Assembly: GCA_016297415.1 (NCBI GenBank)
Contig: JAEDGQ010000101.1
Span: 1 to 5,934, forward strand
From: Treponema sp.
GTDB lineage: Bacteria; Spirochaetota; Spirochaetia; Treponematales; Treponemataceae
DNA: 5,934 bases
Direction: 5' to 3'
Position 1 is the stretch's first letter. Every line of letters starts with the position of its first letter. A model generated the notes under the pieces. That model was not told the DNA's origin. It did not search any database and saw only the letters and a list, made by a program, of their open reading frames with translations. Of the stretch, positions 1 to 5,719 are shown piece after piece. The position numbers were made by a program, and so were the translations under genes.

Positions 1-104
1 TCGCAAGCCGTTTCACTCCTTTGCGCCATTTTTCAATACAAAATCAGTTATAATGTGTTTGCCCTGCACCCCCAGTTTTCTTGTTTTCAGAACATTTAAA
101 CATC
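1..104. other. Short flank beyond the terminator, nothing certain
   Basis: No convincing gene. TATAAT at 49-54 on the plus strand lacks a good -35. A minus-strand ATG at 29 opens a frame that runs off the window after nine codons, but has no Shine-Dalgarno site. Confidence 0.4.
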
Positions 105-153
105 AAAAAAAAGCAGATAACTTCTGTAAATAACAGTTTTCATCTGCCTTTTT
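105..153 (-). terminator. Intrinsic terminator after trpCF
   Basis: Read on the minus strand, the stop codon of trpCF is followed within about 10 bases by GCAGAT, an imperfect inner stem (AACTGT with ACA and GTT around a small bulge), a TATTT loop, then ATCTGC and a run of eight T. The 6-bp basal stem plus T tract fits a rho-independent terminator. A-rich sequence on the other side of the stem means it could also work for transcripts arriving from the left on the plus strand. Its position argues that the trp transcript ends without trpBA. Confidence 0.85.
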
Positions 154-160
154 ATAAAAC

Positions 161-1582
161 TTATTTTTTTACTTCTTCAAAAAACTTTTTCATTTTGTGG
201 TGGTTCTTTACTCCCACTATGCTTTCATCTTCAATGCCGCTGGAAATATCTATTAGTTCCGGGGCAAATCTTTCTATAAGGGTTACTGCATTTTCGGGAG
301 TTACTCCCCCTGCCAGCCACATATGGTCTTTTGATCCGTAATTGTGTCCACGGCAGTCCTGCAAAAATCTTGGTTCACCTTTTGCAAACATTTCGTCTGT
401 TCCTGACTGTTGGATTTCGATTTTATCTGTAAGAACATAGTAATGAGGTACTTCCTTTAAGTAGTCCGGTGTTTCTTCGTATTTGATTCCGTGGAGCTGC
501 AGCAGATCCAGTTCTCCCTGTTTTACCAGTTCTGCCGCGGCGTAAGCTTCTTCTGTTTCCGGTTTTGTAATTACTGCAACTTTCCAGGCTTTTACTTTTT
601 TAAGGCTGTCTTTCAGAGCCTTGTATCTTTTGCCGTAAACATTGCGGCTGAACTCTGTAGCAAAGATAAAGCCCACAAAATCTGCTCCAAGACTGTCTGC
701 AAGAAGCAGATCTTCTTTTCTTGTAATACCACAGATTTTTACCAGAGGCTTTTCTCCTTTACCGGATACTTTTTCTGCCAGATCAACCAGCTTTTTTCCG
801 CAGAGGTTTTCGTCTGTGTTTTTAAAAGCTTTTACAAACTGGCCGGCTTTTTCTGGATTACGGGCAGCAAATTCTCCAAGGAGAATTCCTGTAAAGCCCA
901 TTGAAGCGATTTTTGAAGCTGCTTCCGGGGTTGTAATACCGCTTTCAAAAATTACTTTTCCTCCCAGCTTCTTTTTAAGCATGGCAGGAACAAGTAAATC
1001 AATTGTAAAATCTTTCAGATTGCGGGAATTAACGCCGCAGACAATTGTATCTTCGTAAAGCTTTTTTACTTCCAGAACCTTTTCTGCATCTTCCAGAGTG
1101 CGTACTTCTACAAGGGCGCGGATTCCAAGATCTTTGCAGCGCTTTGTCATTGAAAGCATTTTTTCCAGAGTGAGCATTCCGCTGATTAAGAGAACTGCAT
1201 CTGCACCGCACCGGTAAGCAATATCGATTTCTTCTTCATCAATAAGGAAGTCTTTTCTTAAAACTGCTACATCCTGAACTTCATTGCACACATTTATCAG
1301 GTCCTGAAGACTGCCCTTAAAGTAGTTTTCTTCTGTAAGACAGCTGATGGCAGAAGCTCCGCATTCACGGTAACGGCGTGCTGTTTCTGCACTGTCCAGG
1401 TCTGGAGCAATATCTCCCTTACTTGGGCTGGCACGCTTTACTTCAAGAATTACTCCCTTTTCTGCCATAAAGGGATTTACTGGTCGTGTGCGTTTTTCTG
1501 GTATATCAAAACCAAAAGTATACCCCCTCTCTGCTATATCCTTTTTGCGTCTTTCTACTATTTCTGCAATTACATTTTTCAT
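161..1582 (-). CDS. trpCF: Fused indole-3-glycerol-phosphate synthase / phosphoribosylanthranilate isomerase (TrpCF)
   Basis: A 473-residue fusion catalysing two successive steps: isomerisation of phosphoribosylanthranilate to CdRP (TrpF half) and ring closure to indole-3-glycerol phosphate (TrpC half). TrpC covers about residues 1-255: EVKRASPSKG (47-56), LTEENYFKG (82-90), VLRKDFLID (107-115, Lys110), LVEV with Glu159, GVNSRNLKDF (183-192) and ESGI (213-216), all expected catalytic or phosphate-binding positions. TrpF covers about 279-473: VKICGITRKED with Cys284 as the likely general base, VGFIF (303-307), LQLHG (361-365), Asp409 as the likely general acid, LAGGVTPENA (423-432) and IDISSGIE (444-451). 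The glycine-rich GGTGxxFxW segment that usually follows the catalytic Asp is replaced by a shorter RGHNYGS, so the TrpF half is divergent. The frame extends up to a TTG at 1636, but ATG at 1582 gives the normal TrpC start and has AGGA nine bases upstream. A terminator follows immediately, ending the operon before any trpB. Confidence 0.95.
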   Translation of the reverse strand: MKNVIAEIVERRKKDIAERGYTFGFDIPEKRTRPVNPFMAEKGVILEVKRASPSKGDIAPDLDSAETARRYRECGASAISCLTEENYFKGSLQDLINVCNEVQDVAVLRKDFLIDEEEIDIAYRCGADAVLLISGMLTLEKMLSMTKRCKDLGIRALVEVRTLEDAEKVLEVKKLYEDTIVCGVNSRNLKDFTIDLLVPAMLKKKLGGKVIFESGITTPEAASKIASMGFTGILLGEFAARNPEKAGQFVKAFKNTDENLCGKKLVDLAEKVSGKGEKPLVKICGITRKEDLLLADSLGADFVGFIFATEFSRNVYGKRYKALKDSLKKVKAWKVAVITKPETEEAYAAAELVKQGELDLLQLHGIKYEETPDYLKEVPHYYVLTDKIEIQQSGTDEMFAKGEPRFLQDCRGHNYGSKDHMWLAGGVTPENAVTLIERFAPELIDISSGIEDESIVGVKNHHKMKKFFEEVKK

Positions 1583-1697
1583 TTTGACAATTCCTAAGGT
1601 TAGGGCATGGAAGCCCGAAGTTGCACGAATGTGCAATGAGCGTTAGCGAAGGCTGGAACGCCCGACGGCGGCCTGCCGCCGGAACCCCCTGCCTTAC
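1583..1697. repeat. Palindrome-rich spacer between trpGD and trpCF
   Basis: This 115-nt gap contains TTGCAC-GAAT-GTGCAA (1621-1636, 6-bp stem) and a GC-rich hairpin whose arms are CGGCGGC (1666-1672) and GCCGCCG (1675-1681). No T run follows on the minus strand, so it does not look like a terminator, and trpCF is probably cotranscribed with trpGD. The composition is clearly more GC-rich than the flanking genes and is suggestive of an extragenic palindromic repeat, though only one copy is in this window. Confidence 0.6.
1592..1595 (-). promoter_or_regulatory. Shine-Dalgarno site of trpCF
   Basis: AGGA nine bases before ATG at 1582. It is weaker than the sites of the two other genes but supports this start rather than the TTG at 1636. 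Confidence 0.55.
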
Positions 1698-3296
1698 TTA
1701 CAGACTTTTGCTTACTTCCTGGATTTCCTTAAGTTTTGCCAGGGCTTTTCCACTATCAATTGCTGAAAGAACCATATCATAGCCTTCTTTCAATGTGTGG
1801 GCTTTGCCTGTAATGTACATAACTGCACCTGCGTTTAAACCAACTGCGTAACGGATTGTTTTACGGCCGCCTCCCTGAAGAACTTCAAGTCCAAGTGCTG
1901 CATTTTCTGCACCGTCGCCGCCACAAAGTTCTTTTTCGTCTGCATCTGTAATTCCAAACTTTGCAGGATCGATTGTGAACTGACTTTCGTTTCCTTTTTC
2001 GTCAATAAGATATGCGTGTGTAAGGGCACAGGGGCTGATTTCGTCATAACCGTCCTCTGAATAAACTACGATTACACGCTTTGCTCCAAGTGATTTTGCT
2101 GCACGGGCATAGTCCTGAATAAGATTTTTTGAATAAACACCAAGAACTTCAAACTCTGCACCGGCAGGATTAAGAAGTGGTCCAAGTACATTCATGATTG
2201 TCTTTACACCAAGTGCTTTGCGGACTGGACCTGCAAAACGCATTGCTGAGTGATAAACAGGAGCCATAAGGAAGCCGAAGTTTGTTTTATCTACAAGCTG
2301 AGCTGTTTTTTCCGGGGCTGCCATAATATTGATTCCAAGGTTTTCAAAAAAGTCTGCTGCTCCTGATTTTGACGAAACGGCTCTGTTTCCGTGTTTTGCC
2401 ATTGGCTGTCCACAGCTGGCTGCAACGATTGCTGAAAGGGATGAAATATTGAAACTTCCCTTTCCGTCACCGCCTGTACCTACGATTTCTGCAAGTCCTT
2501 TTTTGCTGCATGGGAACGGAGTCTTTTTGAGAAGAAGTGTTTTTGCACAGCCTGTCATTTCGCTTACGGCAATTCCCTTTGATGCCATTGCTACAAGAAT
2601 TCCGGCCATTACGGCTGGTTCCATGTTACCGTCTGTAACATATTCCATGAACATTGCTGCCTGCTCTTCTGTAAGGTCTTTTTTTGCAATGAGCTGATTT
2701 AAGTAAGCAGGAACATCAAGATTTTCCCGGCGGTATTTTATGAAAGCCTGAAAAAGTTCACGGCATTTGTCTGAAGCAATGCTTTCCGGATGGAACTGAA
2801 CGCCTTCGATTGGCAGTGTTTTGTGACGGATACCCATAATGTCGCCGTCTTCTGCTCTGGCCGTAATTTCAAATTCGTCGCTGAGTGTTGATTCGTCAAT
2901 TACAAGGGAGTGATAACGGGTAAACTTGCAGCTTTTGCCGATTGTGCGGAAGAGACCTTTTCCGTCCAGTTTAATGTCCTGAACGATTCCGTGACATACA
3001 TTTTTTGCATGAACAATTTCTGCACCGAAAGCTTCTCCGATTGCCTGATGTCCAAGACAGATTCCGAGAATTGGTACTTTGCCTGCGAAGAAGCGGATTG
3101 CGTCAACGCTTATTCCGGCGTGGGCAGGATTACCTGGTCCTGGGCTTACTACCAGATATTTTGGATTCATGGCAGCAAGTTCTTCTACGGTACATTCGTC
3201 GTTGCGGACTACCTTTACTTCTTCGGTTGTATACATCTGGAGGCTCTGCACTACGTTGAAAGTGAATGAGTCATAATTATCAATTACTAAAATCAT
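1698..3296 (-). CDS. trpGD: Fused anthranilate synthase glutaminase / anthranilate phosphoribosyltransferase (TrpGD)
   Basis: A 532-residue two-domain protein, close to the length of the enterobacterial TrpGD fusion. Residues 1 to about 190 are a class I glutamine amidotransferase that supplies ammonia to TrpE: SPGPGNP (51-57), the nucleophile Cys80 in GICLGHQ, and the His169/Glu171 pair in FHPES. Residues from about 197 are anthranilate phosphoribosyltransferase, which joins anthranilate to PRPP. It has the PRPP-binding GTGGDGKGSFNIS (273-285), KHGNRAVSSKSGAAD (301-315), NVLGPLLNPAG (369-379) and the acidic Asp418-Glu419 pair expected to bind magnesium. The domains are joined by a short linker with no sign of frameshift, and all key residues are present, so both activities are expected. 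The ATG at 3296 has AGGAG seven bases upstream and begins the typical MILVIDNYDSFT start of TrpG. Unusually, about 830 nt of tandem repeats separate it from trpE. Confidence 0.97.
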   Translation of the reverse strand: MILVIDNYDSFTFNVVQSLQMYTTEEVKVVRNDECTVEELAAMNPKYLVVSPGPGNPAHAGISVDAIRFFAGKVPILGICLGHQAIGEAFGAEIVHAKNVCHGIVQDIKLDGKGLFRTIGKSCKFTRYHSLVIDESTLSDEFEITARAEDGDIMGIRHKTLPIEGVQFHPESIASDKCRELFQAFIKYRRENLDVPAYLNQLIAKKDLTEEQAAMFMEYVTDGNMEPAVMAGILVAMASKGIAVSEMTGCAKTLLLKKTPFPCSKKGLAEIVGTGGDGKGSFNISSLSAIVAASCGQPMAKHGNRAVSSKSGAADFFENLGINIMAAPEKTAQLVDKTNFGFLMAPVYHSAMRFAGPVRKALGVKTIMNVLGPLLNPAGAEFEVLGVYSKNLIQDYARAAKSLGAKRVIVVYSEDGYDEISPCALTHAYLIDEKGNESQFTIDPAKFGITDADEKELCGGDGAENAALGLEVLQGGGRKTIRYAVGLNAGAVMYITGKAHTLKEGYDMVLSAIDSGKALAKLKEIQEVSKSL

Positions 3297-3303
3297 AAAT
3301 TTT

Positions 3304-3310
3304 CTCCTCT
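3304..3310 (-). promoter_or_regulatory. Shine-Dalgarno site of trpGD
   Basis: AGAGGAG lies seven bases before the trpGD ATG. Its upstream end directly adjoins (and by two bases overlaps) the outer stem of repeat module 1 (3309-3324), so folding of that hairpin would leave the site exposed at the foot of the stem. Confidence 0.85.
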
Positions 3311-3421
3311 GTTAAAAAAACAGCTTCCGTCAGGAACCTGAGGTGAAAAAAGGCTTCCGCGCTTCGCTTGTGCAGAATTTTTTTCACCTCAGAACCCTGA
3401 CTACGCTGTTTTTTTAACAGC
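3309..3421. repeat. Array module 1: complete long hairpin with 16-bp terminal inverted repeat
   Basis: CTGTTAAAAAAACAGC (3309-3324) is the exact reverse complement of 3405-3420. Inside it GTCAGG (3329-3334) pairs with CCTGAC (3396-3401), AAC faces AAC, and CTGAGGTGAAAAAA (3338-3351) pairs perfectly with TTTTTTCACCTCAG (3379-3392) around a 27-base loop. In total 36 perfect base pairs lie in three stems. It lacks the spacer half seen in the other modules and abuts the trpGD ribosome-binding site. Confidence 0.92.
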
Positions 3422-3596
3422 CTTTTTATTTTTTGGGATTTGTCTTATTGGTTTTGACTCATCCCTTGTTTACTTTTTTCGGGAGTGTTTTCTCTCCTGC
3501 TTCCGTCAGGAACCTGGCGAGAAAAAGGCTTCCGCGCTTCGCTTGTGCAGGATTTTTTCTCGCCAGAACCCTGACTACGCAGACTTTTTTAACAGC
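3422..3596. repeat. Array module 2: main stem changed on both arms
   Basis: The main stem is CTGGCGAGAAAAA (3514-3526) with TTTTTCTCGCCAG (3554-3566), a perfect 13-bp pairing that differs from module 1 at three pairs changed on both sides. The outer GTCAGG/CCTGAC stem (3505-3510 with 3570-3575) is kept. The end sequence is altered to GCAGAC before the T run, so its own small palindrome is lost. The small spacer hairpin is GGGAT (3435-3439) with ATCCC (3461-3465). Confidence 0.9.
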
Positions 3597-3774
3597 CTTT
3601 TACTTTTTTGGGGATTTGTCTTATTGGTTTTGACTCATCCCCTTGTTTACTCTTTTCGGGAGTGTTTTCTCCCTTGTTTCCGTCAGGAACCTGTGGTGAA
3701 AAAAGGCTTCCGCGCTTCGCTTGTGCAGATTTTTTTTCACCTCAGAACCCTGACTACGCTGTTTTTTTAACAGC
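3597..3774. repeat. Array module 3: main stem with one mismatch, enlarged small hairpin
   Basis: The main stem CTGTGGTGAAAAAA (3691-3704) with TTTTTTCACCTCAG (3732-3745) has one T-T mismatch. The small spacer hairpin has gained one base on each side, giving GGGGAT (3610-3615) with ATCCCC (3637-3642). The end palindrome GCTGTT...AACAGC (3758-3774) is intact. Confidence 0.9.
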
Positions 3775-3949
3775 TTTTACTTTTTTTGGGATTTGTCTTA
3801 TTGGTTTTGACTCATCCCTTGTTTACTCTTTTCGGGAGTGTTTTCTCTCTTGCTTCCCTCAGGAACCTGTGGAGAAAAAAGCTTCCCCGCTTCGCTTGTG
3901 CAGATTTTTTTTCACCTCAGAACCCTGACTACGCTGTTTTTTTAACAGC
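3775..3949. repeat. Array module 4, identical to module 5
   Basis: This 175-bp copy reads identically to the next module base for base. Its main stem CTGTGGAGAAAAAA (3867-3880) with TTTTTTCACCTCAG (3907-3920) has two mismatches, and the outer GTCAGG has become CTCAGG, so this is a weaker hairpin than modules 1 and 2. Confidence 0.92.
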
Positions 3950-4124
3950 TTTTACTTTTTTTGGGATTTGTCTTATTGGTTTTGACTCATCCCTTGTTTA
4001 CTCTTTTCGGGAGTGTTTTCTCTCTTGCTTCCCTCAGGAACCTGTGGAGAAAAAAGCTTCCCCGCTTCGCTTGTGCAGATTTTTTTTCACCTCAGAACCC
4101 TGACTACGCTGTTTTTTTAACAGC
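3950..4124. repeat. Array module 5, adjoining the trpE stop codon
   Basis: A 175-bp copy identical to module 4, with main stem arms at 4042-4055 and 4082-4095. The similarity runs a few bases past the module into the trpE TAA (4129-4127): the other copies continue with TTTTAC, this one with TTTTAT. The repeat therefore starts exactly at the end of trpE, either by insertion there or with trimming of the original spacer. Confidence 0.92.
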
Positions 4125-4126
4125 TT

Positions 4127-5554
4127 TTATTTTGTCAGGGTGTCTATTAAGGCTCCCATTTTTTCCTGGGTTTCTTCGAACTCTCTTTCAGGATTGCTGT
4201 CGTTTACGATTCCGCCACCGGCCTGGAGAGTACATACTCCGTCTTTTATTAAGGCACTTCTGATTGTTATACAGAAATCCAGGTCTCCGTTATTCTGGAT
4301 GTAGCCTACAGCACCTGCATAGAAACGACGTTTTGTTTTTTCAAGACGACTCAAAATCTGCATTGCACTGATTTTTGGGGCACCACTTACAGTTCCAGCC
4401 GGGAAGGACGCTCTTAAAACCTGAATAGGCTTAACACCTTCCCTTACAATTCCTTCTGTATTTGAAACAATATGAATTACATGGCTGAATTTTTCACATT
4501 CCATATACTGAGGAACTGTTACACTGCCAGGGTTACATACACGGCCCAGATCGTTTCTTGCCAGATCAACCAGCATCAGATGTTCGGCCTGTTCCTTAGG
4601 ATTTGCAAGGAGAGCCTTAGATAAAGCTTCGTCTTCAGCATCAGTTTTACCCCGATGACATGTTCCGGCAATGGGATGAATAGAAGCCTTTCCGTCACGA
4701 ACCCGGACAAGGGATTCTGGTGAAGCACCAGTCAGCTGAAAATTGCCGAAATCCAGATAGAACATATAAGGACTTGGATTTACTTTCCGCAGTTTTCCAT
4801 AAACCTGCATTGCAGTTGCTTTAAGCTCAAACTGAACGCGGCGGCTTGGAACTGCCTGAATAATGTCGCCTTCAACAATGTGCTTTTTAAGTTCCAGAAC
4901 TTTCTGCTGATATTCTTTCTTAGACTTTTCAATATCAGTAAGAATTTTATATTCAAAACTCTGACTTCCTTCATCAACGTAAGAAAAGTCCATATCATTC
5001 ATGCGTTTAATAAGTTTTTCAACGGCAGCCTCAATGTCAATTTCGTGTTCGTTGTAGTTAAAACCGAAAATGTGAATTGTTTCTGTAAAGTGATCAAATA
5101 CGATGTAAATGTGACCTGCAATAAAAAGACTTTCAGGAACACCAAGTTCATCTTCCTGTTCAAAAAAACGAATGTTGTCACAACGGCGGGCAAATTCGTA
5201 ACTCAGATATCCCATTCCCGATGCAGGAACAGGAATTTCTTCAGCATGAGCAAAATCCTTGTGCTGGTTTGCTACATACAGCAGTGCATCCAGAATGTCA
5301 GCTGGTTTTTTGTGACCAAGAGCATCAATAGAATCCTCAGTTGCCTTAAAAGGAACTCTTTTTCCCTCAATCAAAAAAGCCACACCGTCATCATCCTGAA
5401 CAATTTTAAAGGCTTCCTCTGCCAGTAAAATTGAATAGCGCTCTCTACCTTTTGCAAAGCTTGCTGATTCAAGAATAGCCTTAGCTCCGATTTTGCGTGC
5501 AAGACTGTACGGTGTGTATCTTTCAGAAGAAATACATTTATAAATTCCGTTCAT
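4127..5554 (-). CDS. trpE: Anthranilate synthase component I (TrpE)
   Basis: A 475-residue chorismate-utilising enzyme. TrpE converts chorismate and ammonia to anthranilate, the first committed step of tryptophan synthesis, in a cytoplasmic complex with the TrpG amidotransferase (here in the next gene). Visible motifs include an N-terminal LES near residues 28-30, where the tryptophan feedback site of the family lies. The catalytic half shows NPSPYMFY (259-266), GASPE (276-280), PIAGT (294-298), HLMLVDLARND (325-335), FPAGTVSGAPK (384-394), QAGGGIV (444-450) and DSNPEREFEET (452-462). The PIAGT motif continues as CHRG where many homologues have two basic residues, a mild variation. The frame stays open upstream to a TTG at 5635, but ATG at 5554 is preferred: it has GGAGG five bases upstream, the protein then starts where TrpE proteins normally start, and the extension is low-complexity translation of a GC-rich leader. 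The pairing with trpGD and the motifs favour TrpE over PabB. The TAA stop lies inside the first repeat module of the downstream array. Confidence 0.96.
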   Translation of the reverse strand: MNGIYKCISSERYTPYSLARKIGAKAILESASFAKGRERYSILLAEEAFKIVQDDDGVAFLIEGKRVPFKATEDSIDALGHKKPADILDALLYVANQHKDFAHAEEIPVPASGMGYLSYEFARRCDNIRFFEQEDELGVPESLFIAGHIYIVFDHFTETIHIFGFNYNEHEIDIEAAVEKLIKRMNDMDFSYVDEGSQSFEYKILTDIEKSKKEYQQKVLELKKHIVEGDIIQAVPSRRVQFELKATAMQVYGKLRKVNPSPYMFYLDFGNFQLTGASPESLVRVRDGKASIHPIAGTCHRGKTDAEDEALSKALLANPKEQAEHLMLVDLARNDLGRVCNPGSVTVPQYMECEKFSHVIHIVSNTEGIVREGVKPIQVLRASFPAGTVSGAPKISAMQILSRLEKTKRRFYAGAVGYIQNNGDLDFCITIRSALIKDGVCTLQAGGGIVNDSNPEREFEETQEKMGALIDTLTK

Positions 5555-5676
5555 TAAATCCTCCAGAAGGGGGAAGTCTCCCCCTGCGCGTCCACTTCGT
5601 TGGCCGCTACCCTCTCTGCGGGGAGGGCCCCGCAACGCCCCCGTTGTTACTATGTAAAGAAGCGTTACTATTTATA
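5555..5676 (-). promoter_or_regulatory. GC-rich structured leader of trpE
   Basis: The inferred leader contains two strong hairpins in an otherwise AT-rich setting. The first (5633-5618) has a 6-bp stem GCGGGG with CCCCGC around a 4-base loop. The second (5584-5569) has a 6-bp stem GGGGGA with TCCCCC around a 4-base loop, and ends four bases before the GGAGG of trpE. Between them GCGGCCA and TGGACGC can form a weaker stem. Neither hairpin has a downstream T run, so they are not classical terminators. No leader peptide with clustered Trp codons and no T-box landmark was seen, so ribosome-mediated or T-box attenuation is not supported. A role in translation control is possible but unproven. Confidence 0.5.
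5560..5564 (-). promoter_or_regulatory. Shine-Dalgarno site of trpE
   Basis: GGAGG ends five bases before ATG at 5554 and decides the start against the upstream in-frame TTG at 5635. Confidence 0.85.
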
Positions 5677-5719
5677 GAAACAAATATATAGCGACTTTAC
5701 TGTTTCTGTCAATAGTAAC
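5646..5719. promoter_or_regulatory. Repeated GTTACTAT boxes around the trp promoter (candidate operator)
   Basis: On the plus strand GTTACTAT occurs at 5646-5653 and 5664-5671, and its inverse ATAGTAAC at 5712-5719. They flank the -35/-10 and the inferred start point, where CTAT-TT-ATAG (5668-5677) also forms a small palindrome. The arrangement could bind a repressor. The 5712-5719 box is also part of the repeat (second copy at 5837-5844), which weakens the case. No regulator is identified. Confidence 0.3.
5683..5712 (-). promoter_or_regulatory. Probable sigma-70-type promoter of the trp operon
   Basis: On the minus strand a perfect -35 hexamer TTGACA (5712-5707) is followed 18 bases later by TATATT (5688-5683, five of six matches to TATAAT). 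An overlapping alternative, TATATA (5690-5685), gives a 16-base spacer with four of six matches. Transcription would begin near 5676, giving an untranslated leader of about 120 nt before trpE. The -35 lies in the terminal bases of the repeat copy at 5707-5809. A second TTGACA in the outer copy (5837-5832) has no comparable -10. Confidence 0.7.

Larger units (their letters stand above)
3309..4124. repeat. Tandem array of five large hairpin modules between trpE and trpGD
   Basis: Five copies of a palindromic module fill the trpE-trpGD gap. Four full modules of 175-178 bp (3422-3596, 3597-3774, 3775-3949, 3950-4124) each contain a roughly 75-bp spacer part followed by a long hairpin. The fifth copy, at the trpGD end (3309-3421), has only the hairpin. 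The spacer part contains a second small hairpin (GGGAT paired with ATCCC) and a T-rich tract. The long hairpin contains GTCAGG with CCTGAC, a symmetric AAC/AAC internal loop, a 13-14 bp main stem and a 27-base loop in copies 1 and 2. Each module ends in GCTGTTTTTTTAACAGC (altered in one copy), itself a small palindrome. The left edge of the array carries the inverse of this end. No credible protein is encoded; short frames on either strand are shifted copies of the repeat. Confidence 0.95.

Noticed and set aside
49..54. Plus-strand TATAAT promoter
   Set aside because: No acceptable -35 at 16-18 bases and no gene in the right direction, since the plus strand runs into the trp terminator.
1583..1636. 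An 18-codon extension of trpCF from a TTG
   Set aside because: It reads through a palindrome, has no good ribosome-binding site, and TrpC homologues begin near the ATG at 1582.
3448..3465. A minus-strand mini frame (Met-Ser-Gln-Asn-Gln) repeated in each spacer as a leader peptide
   Set aside because: The purine run upstream is too close to the ATG, there are no Trp codons, and the sequence is explained by the small hairpin.
3309..4124. Integron attC array or CRISPR array
   Set aside because: Ends do not fit the RYYYAAC/GTTRRRY attC core sites, no cassette genes lie between modules, and the modules are far too long and the spacers too alike for CRISPR.
3433..4263. A ladder of similar plus-strand reading frames of 66-106 residues across the array
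   Set aside because: They are the same repeat translated in shifted frames, start at non-ATG codons mostly, have no ribosome-binding sites, and the last runs antisense into trpE.
4880..5428. A 182-residue plus-strand frame opposite trpE
   Set aside because: Antisense shadow of a well-conserved gene with a composition rich in Phe, Asn and Lys and no ribosome-binding site.
5555..5635. A 27-codon N-terminal extension of trpE from a TTG
   Set aside because: It translates the GC-rich hairpin leader into a Gly/Arg-rich stretch unlike TrpE, and ATG at 5554 has a strong GGAGG.
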